Notes: a model not told the origin generated them from the letters alone. DNA of 64,000 nt from Prescottella agglutinans (GCF_004011865.1 NZ_RKLP01000010.1:213193-277192), one strand, 5' to 3'. Shown: positions 35,650 through 43,292, counted from the stretch's first letter. Translations and numbers: made by a program.

Positions 35650-37119
35650 CTACGTGACGTTCCGGGTCACGGAGTCGGACATGGAATTGCTCATCACCAC
35701 GCTGCGTCGCCCGAACCTCGGGCGGCGCAGCGTCGTGTTTCGGCGCAATGTCGCATTGCGTCGCCGCGGCGGGCGGCGCAACGTCCGGGCGCCCCACTCG
35801 CCGAGCGTGACGCCCGCCGCCAGCGCGCACCCGATACCGAACGCACCCAGCAGCGCGGTGAGGCCGACGATCACCTCGTCGTTCAGCATCGCGTACAGGC
35901 CGCGGTACAGAGACAGGCCCGGCAGCAGCGGCGTGATGCCCGCGACCGCCACGACGAGCGGCGGGGTCAGGGCCCGCCGGGCCATCAGTCCGCCGCCGAA
36001 ACCGACCACGGTCGCCGCGATCGCCGACGAGATCACCGGGCCGATGCCCATGCTCTGCGCGAGCACGAAGAACAGCAGGCCCGCGGCGCCGCCCAGGCCG
36101 GCCGCCGTCAGCGCGCGCCGCTCGGCGTAGCACGCGAGCGCGTAGAACATCGACGCCAGCGCCCCCGCGATCACCTTGACCGGAAGCTGCGTGATGTCCG
36201 GCGGCGCGGCGTTGCTGATCAGCGGCAGGTCCGCACCGAGCGCGCCCGCGACCCGCAGGGACAGCGCGACACCGGCGATGATGCCGCCGGTCATCATCAC
36301 GACCTCGAAGAACCGTGCCGACGCGGTGATCGGTGCACCGGTGATCGCGTCCTGCACCGAACCGACCAGCGACAGCCCCGACAGCAGCACGACGACCCCC
36401 GCCGCGATGATCAGTGACGGACGGACCACGACACCGAGGTGATCCTGGACCGTGTACAGCGCCGTCGCGGGGGCGGCCGCGATCAGCCCACCCATCATCT
36501 GCTGGAAGAAGTAGGGCAGCCCGAAGCGGTTGAGGACCCGATTGACGCGGTCGATGACCACCGTGGTCAGGAACGCGACGACCGTGATGAACGGCCCGGC
36601 ACCGAGCAGGACGGCGACCGCGGCCGCCAGGCCGGCCCAGCCGAGCGTCGCGATCCAGCGGTTGTAGGGGTGCGGCGCGGAGACGATGGCGTCGAGGGCG
36701 GCGTGCGCCTGTGCCGGGGTGATCGCCTCGAGTCGGATCCGCCGGGTGAGGCGATCCGCGGCGGCGAGGCGGGTGAAGTCCATCGACCGGTAGTGCACGA
36801 TGCGCATCGTGCTCGCCGGCGGGATCAGCGGACCGCGGTGCGCGGAGACGACGATCGAGTTGTACGTGACGTCGACGTCGCACTGCGCCAACCCGTACGT
36901 CGCGGCCACGAACCGGACCTGCGTGGCCGTGTCCACCGCTGAGGTGCCCGACGCCAGCAGCAGGTCCCCGATGCGCACCGCCAGGTCGAGTACCTCGGCG
37001 ACGCGGGCGTCGTCGGTGAGGTCGATCGGCTGCAGCGGCGTGGGCGCCGCTGTGACCGTGTCGACCGTCGCCCGGCGGTCCTTGACGAGACTGCCGATCG
37101 ACGCCGCGAACCTGCGCAC
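35650..37119 (-). CDS. Threonine/serine exporter family membrane protein (ThrE-like)
   Basis: This 489-residue protein has an N-terminal ThrE-type soluble domain (about 30-170, with LLLASGTSAVDTATQVR and a cytoplasmic beta-rich region) and about ten membrane helices from about residue 175 to 440 (for example WIATLGWAGLAAAVAVLLGA). Both halves of the ThrE fold (the DUF1212 and ThrE_2 regions) are present in one chain, as in Corynebacterium ThrE. The C-terminal tail is unusually Arg-rich (RRPPRRRNATLRR and similar). It uses a GTG start at 37119, one base after the stop of the NTF2-like gene, so the two are one operon. The substrate may be threonine, serine or another small molecule. Confidence 0.85.
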   Translation of the reverse strand: MRRFAASIGSLVKDRRATVDTVTAAPTPLQPIDLTDDARVAEVLDLAVRIGDLLLASGTSAVDTATQVRFVAATYGLAQCDVDVTYNSIVVSAHRGPLIPPASTMRIVHYRSMDFTRLAAADRLTRRIRLEAITPAQAHAALDAIVSAPHPYNRWIATLGWAGLAAAVAVLLGAGPFITVVAFLTTVVIDRVNRVLNRFGLPYFFQQMMGGLIAAAPATALYTVQDHLGVVVRPSLIIAAGVVVLLSGLSLVGSVQDAITGAPITASARFFEVVMMTGGIIAGVALSLRVAGALGADLPLISNAAPPDITQLPVKVIAGALASMFYALACYAERRALTAAGLGGAAGLLFFVLAQSMGIGPVISSAIAATVVGFGGGLMARRALTPPLVVAVAGITPLLPGLSLYRGLYAMLNDEVIVGLTALLGAFGIGCALAAGVTLGEWGARTLRRPPRRRNATLRRNTTLRRPRFGRRSVVMSNSMSDSVTRNVT

Positions 37120-37120
37120 G

Positions 37121-37501
37121 TCAGATGTCTGTGACGAGATCCTTCTCGGTGAGATCGGTGGCCTCCAGTGCCGATTCGAGCGTGTCGTGCCGGAAGACGG
37201 CGGTCACCTGGTCGTTCACGACACGGAAAGCGGTACCCACGGTCCGAGACTCGTCCGGCTTCGCCGTCCAGGTGGCCTGCTCCTCGACCACGACGACACC
37301 GTCGTGCATGAACATCCGGCCGGGGACCAGTGTAATTCCCGAGGACTCGGCCCATTCCCGCAGCGCGGTCAGGCCCTGCGCGGCGCCTTCCGAACCTCCC
37401 AGTTCGATGTCGTCGCTCGAGACCGCCAGGAGCGTGTCGATGTCGGACGAGTTGAGGGCGTCATGCCACGCGAGAACGGTGGCGATCTCCGAGATGCGCA
37501 T
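37121..37501 (-). CDS. NTF2/SnoaL-like domain protein
   Basis: This 126-residue single-domain protein has the NTF2-like pattern: an N-terminal helix with the HDALNSSDIDTLLAVSSDDI motif, a conserved GLTALREW helix, then beta-strands (MFMHDGVVVVEEQATW). Such proteins can be small-molecule binding proteins, isomerases or hydrolases, and the catalytic residues differ between subfamilies, so no reaction is assigned. It is the first gene of a two-gene unit with the ThrE-like exporter and starts 84 bases from the tRNA gene on the other strand. Confidence 0.8.
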   Translation of the reverse strand: MRISEIATVLAWHDALNSSDIDTLLAVSSDDIELGGSEGAAQGLTALREWAESSGITLVPGRMFMHDGVVVVEEQATWTAKPDESRTVGTAFRVVNDQVTAVFRHDTLESALEATDLTEKDLVTDI

Positions 37502-37585
37502 GGGACAACGCTAACCAAAACGGGCGGTCGTGGCACGGTTACGCGCGCCACTGTCGGGTATGGATATGATGAGCGCGCTCGATTT

Positions 37586-37660
37586 GCCTCCTTAGCTCAG
37601 TGGTAGAGCACTCGCCTTGTAAGCGAGCGGTCGTCAGTTCAATCCTGACAGGGGGCTCCA
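37586..37660 (+). tRNA. tRNA-Thr (anticodon UGU)
   Basis: This 75-nt cloverleaf includes an encoded CCA. The acceptor stem is GCCTCCT with AGGGGGC, the D arm AGCTCAGTGGTAGAGC, the anticodon stem CTCGC/GCGAG around loop CTTGTAA (anticodon TGT at 37618-37620), and the T arm has the GTTCAATCC loop. It reads ACA threonine codons, which are rare in this high-GC genome. Confidence 0.97.
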
Positions 37661-37663
37661 CGG

Positions 37664-37705
37664 AAGGACCCTCGCCGGTGGTACGCCGACGAGGGTCCTT
37701 TTCTT
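37664..37705 (+). terminator. Intrinsic terminator after tRNA-Thr
   Basis: An 11-bp stem (AAGGACCCTCG with its complement) closes a 15-base loop and is followed by TTCTT. It begins three bases after the tRNA CCA end. It also lies close to the stop of the convergent VOC gene. Confidence 0.88.
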
Positions 37706-37720
37706 CCCGACGAGTTCGCG

Positions 37721-38104
37721 TCACGCGCCCAGGGGTCGCCCTCCCGGCGGGCGGCAGACACAGAACGGATGCCCCGCGGGATCGAGAAGAACGCGGCACT
37801 TCTCGAGGGCGTACTGCTCCGCGGCGAGGCGGGCACCCAGGCGCACCGCCTCGGTTACGGCGGCGTCGAGGTCGTCGACGACGAGGTCGAGATGGATTTG
37901 CGTCGGCACGGCATTGTCGGGCCAGGACGGCGCCCGGTAGTCCGGCACCCGGATCATCGTCAGCATCGTGTCGGGGGTCTTCACGCTCACGAACTTCTCG
38001 TTGGAGTTGGTGATGCTGCCACCCAGGACGTCGCACCAGAAGCGGGCGAGAGCGGGCGCATCCGCGCAATCCATTGTTATCGAGCCCAAATGTCCGACGG
38101 CCAT
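37721..38104 (-). CDS. VOC (glyoxalase/bleomycin-resistance) family protein
   Basis: This 127-residue protein has paired beta-alpha-beta-beta-beta modules typical of the vicinal oxygen chelate fold. It starts MAVGHLGSITMDCADAPALARFW and ends with the HPFCVCRPPG motif. The metal-ligand positions appear as His (IHLDLVV) and a C-terminal region lacking the usual Glu, so metal-dependent catalysis is uncertain. Many Rhodococcus genomes carry several such small VOC proteins of unknown substrate. It is convergent with tRNA-Thr. Confidence 0.82.
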   Translation of the reverse strand: MAVGHLGSITMDCADAPALARFWCDVLGGSITNSNEKFVSVKTPDTMLTMIRVPDYRAPSWPDNAVPTQIHLDLVVDDLDAAVTEAVRLGARLAAEQYALEKCRVLLDPAGHPFCVCRPPGGRPLGA

Positions 38105-38192
38105 CCCCGCACGTTACCGGCCACGCCGCAATGGAAAGCACATTTCCCGGCCGGACGAAATGAATTGCGCCGGTTCACCACCGTGTATTACT

Positions 38193-38378
38193 TCAGAGGG
38201 CGAAGCCGTCCCCCGATTTCGCGTCGGCGATTGTGAAGGTCGGGTACTTCTCGCCCGCGTCGTGTTTCAGGAGCTGCACGCGGATACCGGACCCGCCGCG
38301 GCGTCGTCCGATGATCCTGCCGAAGCACCAGTCGCCGCTGTCGAGGGCGATCAGCGTCTTACGTCCGCGCCGCATCAT
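38193..38378 (-). CDS. Small hypothetical basic protein
   Basis: This 61-residue protein starts at MMRRGRKTLIALDSGDW, with a GAGGAGA ribosome site correctly spaced before the ATG. It is basic in the N-terminal half (RIIGRRRGGSG) and has a short beta-rich pattern. The frame that runs further upstream is Arg-rich shadow sequence. I do not recognise the family. The sequence GDWCFGRIIG recalls small SH3-like barrel proteins, but this is only an impression. Confidence 0.65.
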   Translation of the reverse strand: MMRRGRKTLIALDSGDWCFGRIIGRRRGGSGIRVQLLKHDAGEKYPTFTIADAKSGDGFAL

Positions 38379-38490
38379 GAGTAGTTCTCCTCGGGTTTCG
38401 AACCGACCTACTCCAGATTGCCTCGCTCGGGCCCCCAGTGCACCGTCTGAACTACCTGTTCGGCCCCCCGCCACTACCTGTTTTCGGTAC

Positions 38491-38526
38491 GGCCGCGCCG
38501 CGCGCTGATCGGCGCGCGGCGCGGCC
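38491..38526 (-). terminator. Hairpin terminator downstream of the methyltransferase
   Basis: A perfect 15-bp GC-only stem (GGCCGCGCCGCGCGC with its complement) closes a 6-base TGATCG loop. It begins eight bases beyond the methyltransferase stop on the minus strand. Confidence 0.8.
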
Positions 38527-38533
38527 CCTCGGG

Positions 38534-39172
38534 TCAGCCCGCCCGGTGCGCCCGCAGGACCGTGTCGTGGATGGTGACCTCGTGATCGCCGTGGGTGACG
38601 GTCCGCGACGACGCGGCCGCGGTGTCGACCGTCCATTCCTTCGGATCGAGCAGTGCCACAACCTCTTCCGGTGTGAAGAACAGCTCCGGCCGGGGCGGGC
38701 GCGGGATGCTGGTCTCCAGGTCGGACGGGTGGTGGCCGACGATCAGCAGCGTGCCGCCGGGGGCGACGAGGTCCGCGAGGTGCTGGAACAGCACCTCGCG
38801 TTGTCCGGACGGCAGGTGGACGTACTGCGAGGTCACCAGGTCGAACCCCGGGACGCCGGGATTCCACTCGAGTAGGTCCGCCTGCTGCCAGGTGATCCGC
38901 TCGGCGATGTCGCTGCCGGAGTCGGCCGCGTGACCGGCGGCGCGATCGATCGCGACGCTGGAGAGGTCGATCGCGGTCACCGTCCACCCCCGCCGGGCGA
39001 GCCAGATGGCGTCGGCGCCCTCGCCGCAGCCGACGTCCAGGGCGGTGGCGGCGGTGAGGTCCGAAACCTCGTTCACCAGATTGGGATTCGGGTTGCCGCT
39101 CCACAGTCGGTGGCTCGAGCGGTAGCGCTCGTTCCAGAACTGCTCGTCGAACACCTCGGTCATGTCGGTCAT
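38534..39172 (-). CDS. Class I SAM-dependent methyltransferase
   Basis: This 212-residue protein has a Rossmann methyltransferase fold. Motif I is ALDVGCGEGADAIWLA (about residue 43), the acidic residue binding the ribose is in VTAIDLSSVAI, motif II lies in FDLVTSQYVHLP and motif III in LVAPGGTLLIVGH. The N-terminus FWNERYRSSHRLWSGNPN is typical of small methyltransferases related to TehB/thiopurine types. It starts two bases after the oxidoreductase stop, so the two are co-transcribed. The substrate is unknown. Confidence 0.88.
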   Translation of the reverse strand: MTDMTEVFDEQFWNERYRSSHRLWSGNPNPNLVNEVSDLTAATALDVGCGEGADAIWLARRGWTVTAIDLSSVAIDRAAGHAADSGSDIAERITWQQADLLEWNPGVPGFDLVTSQYVHLPSGQREVLFQHLADLVAPGGTLLIVGHHPSDLETSIPRPPRPELFFTPEEVVALLDPKEWTVDTAAASSRTVTHGDHEVTIHDTVLRAHRAG

Positions 39173-39174
39173 TG

Positions 39175-40146
39175 TCAGGCTCCCTTCTGCTGCCGCGCGC
39201 GAAGTTCGGCGACGGCACGGTTCGTGTCCTCGGCGACGAGATCGTTGTTGAGGGCGGTCGCGGCCAGCGCGGCCCCCGCGGCGGCCCCCAGCACCTGCGC
39301 CTTGAGGTCGGTGACGTTGCCCGCGACCCACACCCCGGGCACCTTGGTCAGCCCGGACCAGTCGGACGGCACGAACCGCCCGCCGGACATCGGATCGGTC
39401 TCGGTCTCGAGGCCCAGCGAGACGAGCGCGTCGACGCGGGCCACGAAGCGCGGCGCCACCACCAGGGCTTGTCGCGCGACGACCGTGCCGTCCGCGAGCC
39501 GGACACCGGTGAGGCGGTCGCCGGCGATCACGAGCGAATCCACCGATCCCTCGACGACGCGGATGCCGCGCGCCTCGAACTGCTCGTGCTCCTCGACCGT
39601 CGGCTCCGGGGCGGTGTGTCGGAAGAGGACGACGTCGTCGGTCCACTGCCGGAACAGCAACGCCTGGTGCACCGACATCGGTCCCGTGCCGAGCACGCCG
39701 ACCGGTTGGTCGCCGATCTCCCAGCCGTGGCAGTACGGGCAGTGCAGGACGTCGCGTCCCCAGCGTTCCCGGATCCCGGGAACGTCGGGCAGTTCGTCGA
39801 CGAGGCCGGTGGTCACGAGCAGTCGTCGAGCGCGCACCTGCCGGTCGCCGTCGATCGTCACCGTGAATCCGTCGTCGGTCCGGCGGGCGTCGGTGACGGT
39901 GCCCCGGGTGACGTGGCCGCCGTAGCGGCGAACCTCGTCGCGTCCGGTCGCGACCAGCTCGGCGGGCGGGATGCCGTCGCGCGACAGGAACCCGTGCACC
40001 CCGGCGGCCGGTGCGTTGCGCGGATCGCCCGCGTCGACCACCAGGACCGTTCGCCGCGCCCGGGCCAGCATCAGGGCGCCCTCGAGCCCGGCGGCGCCCC
40101 CGCCGATCACCAGCACGTCGTACGCGTCCGATATCCGATCGTTCAT
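39175..40146 (-). CDS. Thioredoxin reductase-like FAD/NAD(P)-dependent oxidoreductase
   Basis: This 323-residue flavoprotein has an N-terminal FAD motif (VLVIGGGAAGLEGAL), a redox motif HCPYCHGWE, an NADPH motif region (VGVLGTGPMSVHQALL) and a C-terminal GVWVAGNVTDLKAQV FAD segment. It resembles low-molecular-weight thioredoxin reductases but is of the type often found away from trx genes, so the electron acceptor is open. The start at 40146 (MNDRISDAYDVLV) has GGGGAGA upstream; a longer reading would run through the operator region. It is divergent from a cupin regulator and co-transcribed with a methyltransferase. Confidence 0.9.
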   Translation of the reverse strand: MNDRISDAYDVLVIGGGAAGLEGALMLARARRTVLVVDAGDPRNAPAAGVHGFLSRDGIPPAELVATGRDEVRRYGGHVTRGTVTDARRTDDGFTVTIDGDRQVRARRLLVTTGLVDELPDVPGIRERWGRDVLHCPYCHGWEIGDQPVGVLGTGPMSVHQALLFRQWTDDVVLFRHTAPEPTVEEHEQFEARGIRVVEGSVDSLVIAGDRLTGVRLADGTVVARQALVVAPRFVARVDALVSLGLETETDPMSGGRFVPSDWSGLTKVPGVWVAGNVTDLKAQVLGAAAGAALAATALNNDLVAEDTNRAVAELRARQQKGA

Positions 40147-40212
40147 TTCCGTCTCCCCGCTCTCGTTCAGGACACCACCATGCAGACGCTCGCCGAAATC
40201 GAGCAAGTTAAT

Positions 40213-40227
40213 TTGCCGAAGTGGCAA
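40213..40227. promoter_or_regulatory. TTGCC-N5-GGCAA operator-like palindrome
   Basis: TTGCCGAAGTGGCAA is a perfect interrupted palindrome. It lies 9 bases before the regulator start at 40237 and 66 bases from the divergent oxidoreductase start. Its position suits binding by the adjacent XRE regulator. Confidence 0.6.
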
Positions 40228-40236
40228 TCTGTAGGC

Positions 40237-40830
40237 ATGGACGACATGGATCGGATCCTCGAAGCGGTCGGGCCGCGGCTTCGCGCGCTGCGGCAGCAGA
40301 GGGGGGTGACGCTGGTGGACCTGTCCGCCGACACCGGGATCTCGGTCAGCACGCTCTCGCGGCTCGAATCGGGTCAGCGGAAGCCGAACCTGGAACTGTT
40401 ACTGCCGCTGGCCAGGGCGTACGGGGTGCCGCTCGACGAACTGGTGGGGGCGCCGCCGACCGGAGATCCGCGGATCCACATGCGGCCGATCCAGCGGGGC
40501 GACCGGACGATCGTGCCGCTGACGCGGCGGCCCGGCGGAATCCAGGCATACAAGCACGTGATTCCTGGGGCGACAGGGGCGCAGGAGCCCGACCTGCGCG
40601 TGCACGAGGGCTACGAATGGCTGTACGTGCTCAACGGCCGCCTGCGGTTGGTTCTCGGCGACCGGGATCTCGTGCTGCAGCCCGGCGAGGCCGCCGAGTT
40701 CGACACCCGAGTTCCGCACTGGTTCGGCGCCGCCGGCGCCGAACCGGTCGAGTTCCTCGGACTCTTCGGCCGCCAGGGCGAACGAGCGCACATCCGCGCG
40801 CGTCCGGCCGGGGACGAGACGGGGGAGTGA
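40237..40830 (+). CDS. XRE-family transcriptional regulator with C-terminal cupin domain
   Basis: This 197-residue protein has an N-terminal helix-turn-helix (about residues 10-65: LRQQRGVTLVDLSADTGISVSTLSRLESGQ) and a C-terminal cupin barrel (about 95-185: HEGYEWLYVLNGRLRLVLGD and PGEAAEFDTRVPHWFG). Cupin-XRE proteins sense small molecules through the barrel and repress neighbouring genes. It is divergent from the oxidoreductase and methyltransferase genes, with a palindrome in the gap, which suggests control of that pair and of itself. The ATG at 40237 was chosen because the in-frame ATG at 40180 would place the palindrome inside the coding region. Confidence 0.88.
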   Translation: MDDMDRILEAVGPRLRALRQQRGVTLVDLSADTGISVSTLSRLESGQRKPNLELLLPLARAYGVPLDELVGAPPTGDPRIHMRPIQRGDRTIVPLTRRPGGIQAYKHVIPGATGAQEPDLRVHEGYEWLYVLNGRLRLVLGDRDLVLQPGEAAEFDTRVPHWFGAAGAEPVEFLGLFGRQGERAHIRARPAGDETGE

Positions 40831-40852
40831 ATCGGAAGGGAGAGGCGGGGCC

Positions 40853-40984
40853 TCACTTGTCCTGGGTGGCGGCGGGTGCGTCTCCGAACATTGCCGCGAT
40901 GCGGGACTTGATCTCCTCGGTGCTGATCGCTCCGGTGCCGAGGCCGTTCGCGGTGGTCTGACGGTTGTTCGAGATGTGGTTCAT
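40853..40984 (-). CDS. Tiny protein of 43 residues, overlapping a 34-residue upstream ORF
   Basis: This small ORF starts MNHISNNRQTTANGLG and ends MFGDAPAATQDK, with GGAAGAAG seven bases before its ATG. The first 15 residues are polar and Asn/Thr-rich; the following ISTEEIKSRIAAMFGD looks like an amphipathic helix. It has no Cys, signal peptide or membrane helix. The ATG overlaps the stop of an upstream short ORF. Codon choice (GCC, CTC, GGC with AAC and ATC) fits this genome. I do not recognise the family; the leader-like N-terminus could fit a modified-peptide precursor, but no modifying enzyme is adjacent. Confidence 0.55.
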   Translation of the reverse strand: MNHISNNRQTTANGLGTGAISTEEIKSRIAAMFGDAPAATQDK

Positions 40985-41085
40985 TCGACTTCTTCCGTGC
41001 CTTCCAGGTACGTCCGTTGCCGTCCGGCGTCGTCGACGCCGATGTAACCGGCGGTGCGGCCTCCGGGGTGGAGCAACCGCGCCAT
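40981..41085 (-). CDS. Possible 34-residue ORF translationally coupled to the next
   Basis: This ORF reads MARLLHPGGRTAGYIGVDDA and continues to end in EGTEEVE. Its stop overlaps the ATG of the 43-residue ORF (ATGA), a common coupling pattern in this genome. No clear ribosome site precedes it, and a longer GTG start at 41166 is possible. TATAAC at about 41132-41137 on the minus strand could be a -10 element. The function is unknown. Confidence 0.35.
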   Translation of the reverse strand: MARLLHPGGRTAGYIGVDDAGRQRTYLEGTEEVE

Positions 41086-41221
41086 TGGCAAGGCTAGCGA
41101 TGCGAAGGAACTTCGGGAGCGTCTGTGGGAAGTGGTTATACAAACGGAATCAACGCCTCCGAACACCGGTGTAATCGTTACGAATTCCCGGTTCGGTCGG
41201 GACCGAAGTCCCTAGTCTCGG

Positions 41222-41947
41222 GTGATGGCGGCTGTCCTCGTTCCCACCCCTGACGGCCCGGTCGGCGCGGTTCTCGACATTCCGGACGACACCGGCACGG
41301 CGCCGTGGCCGGGTGTGGTGGTGGTGCACGACGCGCTCGGCGTCGGACGCGACATCCGCGACATCACCGCGCGGGTCGCGTCGAACGGGTATCTGGCGCT
41401 CACCCCGGACCTGTACTCGCGCGGCGGGCGCGCTCGCTGCATCGTGCGGGTCTTCCGCGAATTGATCGGCGGGCACGGTCGGGCCGTCGACGATCTGCTC
41501 GCCGCCCGGGACCTGCTCGCGGCGCGACCCGACTGCACCGGGCGGGTCGGCGTCATCGGCTTCTGCATGGGCGGCGGGTTCGCGCTCGTCCTCGCACCCG
41601 AGGGGTTTGCGGCCTCGGCGCCGTTCTACGGCGCGCTGCCGCGTCACGTCGACGAGGCGTTACGCGGCGCGTGTCCGATCGTCGGAAGCTACGGGTCGCG
41701 GGATCCGGTGCTGCGGAACGCCGGCCGACGGCTGGACGCTGCGCTCACCCGGATCGGCGTCGAGCACGACGTCGAGACGTATCCCGGTGTGGGACATAGT
41801 TTTGCGAACCGCCTGGTCACCGGCGAGAAGGCGGGACGGCTGCTGCGCATCGCCGGGATGGGCTACGACCACGCGGCGTCGGAGGACGCGTGGCGCCGCG
41901 TGTTCGCGTTCTTCGGAGAGCACCTGTCAGGCGGGTCCGAGGGTTAG
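41222..41947 (+). CDS. Dienelactone hydrolase family protein
   Basis: This 241-residue alpha/beta hydrolase has the dienelactone-hydrolase hallmark GFCMGGG, where Cys replaces the usual Ser nucleophile. The acid is likely the Asp in SYGSRDPVL and the base is His in YPGVGHSFANR. Family members hydrolyse dienelactone in aromatic degradation, but many actinobacterial copies act on unknown esters. The start is GTG at 41222 or the adjoining ATG at 41225. Its last 21 bases overlap the 3' end of the convergent repeat-protein gene. Confidence 0.88.
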   Translation: MMAAVLVPTPDGPVGAVLDIPDDTGTAPWPGVVVVHDALGVGRDIRDITARVASNGYLALTPDLYSRGGRARCIVRVFRELIGGHGRAVDDLLAARDLLAARPDCTGRVGVIGFCMGGGFALVLAPEGFAASAPFYGALPRHVDEALRGACPIVGSYGSRDPVLRNAGRRLDAALTRIGVEHDVETYPGVGHSFANRLVTGEKAGRLLRIAGMGYDHAASEDAWRRVFAFFGEHLSGGSEG

Positions 41948-42763
41948 ATCGCCGCCGCGTCCGCCTTTGAGCCAGCGTCCGGGGAGGCGTCCGGCCAGGT
42001 CGCCGAGGGGGCCGACCGCCGCGCTGAGGACCCCGACGGTCTCCTGCAGCAGGTCGATGCTCGCGCTCATCCGCTGCAGGTTCGGCGCCAGGGCCGTCAG
42101 CGTCTCGGACAGGGCGACGATCTGATCGAGCGGACCGCCCTCCGCGATGAGCCGCTCGAACGCACCGTCCTCCGCGAGCAGCGTCTCGAGGATGCCGTTC
42201 TCGGCGAGGGCCTTGTCGACGATCCCGTCCTTCTTCGTGAGCCTCTCGACGGCCCCGTCCTCGGCGGTGAGGCGCTCGAGCGGACCGTCCTCGGCGGTGA
42301 GGCGATCGAGCAGGCCCCCCGGTGCGAGGAGTCGTTCGAGCGGCCCGTCCTCCGACAGGACCCGGTCCAACGGCCCGTCCTCGGCCAGCACCCGATCCAG
42401 CGGACCGCCCGGCGCGAGCACCCGTTCGAGCGGTCCGCCCGGTTCGAACAGGCGCTCGAGGGTGCCGCCGTCGGACGTGAGACGGTCGACGACGCCGCCG
42501 GGCGCCAGCAGTCGGTCGAGCGGGCCGCCGGGGCGCAGCGCCTGACCGAGTGGGCGGTCGTCGGACGCGAGCGCCGCGATCTGCTGCACCAGTTGCAGCG
42601 GCCCGCGCGGGTTGGCGAACGTCGCGGCACTCACGCCGGTCACGGTCGGGCTGGCCAGCGCCATCCGTGTCGTCGCGAGCGCGGTCTCGGCCACCCCGAG
42701 CGCCGAATCCGCGATGGCGAGCCCGGCCCGCACCGGAAACGTGATCGCTGACACCAGATTCAT
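41927..42763 (-). CDS. Hypothetical protein with 14 decapeptide repeats
   Basis: This 278-residue protein has three parts. Residues 1-70 are an Ala-rich helical region (starting MNLVSAITFPVRAGLAIADS). Residues 77-216 are a strict ten-residue repeat with consensus GPL(D/E)R(L/V)L-A-(P/E)-(G/D), so that a glycine falls at every tenth position from 80 to 210. Residues 217-278 are a helical C-terminus with a basic tail. The alternating hydrophobic and charged pattern suggests a solenoid or an extended amphipathic helix broken by glycines. There is no signal peptide, although the first 40 residues are hydrophobic enough to touch a membrane. I do not know the function. It lies downstream of the SMR gene on the same strand. 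Confidence 0.8.
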   Translation of the reverse strand: MNLVSAITFPVRAGLAIADSALGVAETALATTRMALASPTVTGVSAATFANPRGPLQLVQQIAALASDDRPLGQALRPGGPLDRLLAPGGVVDRLTSDGGTLERLFEPGGPLERVLAPGGPLDRVLAEDGPLDRVLSEDGPLERLLAPGGLLDRLTAEDGPLERLTAEDGAVERLTKKDGIVDKALAENGILETLLAEDGAFERLIAEGGPLDQIVALSETLTALAPNLQRMSASIDLLQETVGVLSAAVGPLGDLAGRLPGRWLKGGRGGDLTLGPA

Positions 42764-42822
42764 CCGATTACTGTAACCCCCGCCACACAGTCAAACGGGG
42801 CGTTCGGTCGGTGGTGCGGCGG

Positions 42823-43137
42823 TCAGTGCAGCGCCTTGAGTCCGATCACGCAACCGACGATGCCGAGGATGAGCAGGATCTTCACCAGCGAGGCACTCTC
42901 GGTGCCGGTGACCATCGCATAGCCGACCGTGAGCGACGCGCCGATGCCGACCCACACCGCATACGAGGTGCCGATCGGCAGGGTGCGCATCGCGTAGGCG
43001 AGGCCGGCCATGCTGAGCACGATGCCGATGCCGAATACGATCGTCGGGCCGAGCCGGGTGAAGCCTTCCGACTTGCCGAGGGCGGTGGCCCACACCGCTT
43101 CCAGGACGCCGGAGATTACTAGCACGATCCAAGCCAT
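42823..43137 (-). CDS. SMR-family transporter, Gdx/SugE-like
   Basis: This 104-residue protein has four membrane helices, the size of small multidrug resistance transporters. The essential membrane glutamate is Glu13 (SGVLEAVWA). The segments GFTRLGP, LPIGTSYAVWVGIGA and a C-terminal GLKALH match the SugE/Gdx subtype, which exports guanidinium ion in exchange for protons, rather than the QacE drug-export subtype. A GGAGAG ribosome site precedes the start. I looked for a guanidine riboswitch in the leader and found no convincing one. Confidence 0.9.
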   Translation of the reverse strand: MAWIVLVISGVLEAVWATALGKSEGFTRLGPTIVFGIGIVLSMAGLAYAMRTLPIGTSYAVWVGIGASLTVGYAMVTGTESASLVKILLILGIVGCVIGLKALH

Positions 43138-43207
43138 GGTGTTTCAACTCTCCAAACACCGTCTTGTCGCTGGCCGGGTACGGTGTGCTCGTCCGGATGT
43201 CACTTGA

Positions 43208-43223
43208 CTGGTACCAGGGTACC
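43208..43223. promoter_or_regulatory. CTGGTACCAG/GGTACC palindromes in the SMR-phoP intergenic region
   Basis: The sequence CTGGTACCAGGGTACC contains a perfect 10-bp palindrome followed directly by a second GGTACC. It lies 71 bases upstream of the SMR start and 113 bases upstream of phoP. It may be an operator for the SMR gene. Confidence 0.4.
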
Positions 43224-43274
43224 GAAATCGTGTCGCAGATCCCGCAATGGTTGCCAGGATCACCATCAGGCCAT

Positions 43275-43292
43275 TCACAGGAACTTCCCAGC
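43275..43292 (+). promoter_or_regulatory. PhoP-box-like direct repeat upstream of phoP
   Basis: TCACAGG-AACT-TCCCAGC matches the mycobacterial PhoP box (TCACAGC-N4-TCACAGC) at 12 of 14 fixed positions. It lies 44 bases before the phoP start, which fits autoregulation as described for M. tuberculosis PhoP. Confidence 0.65.
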
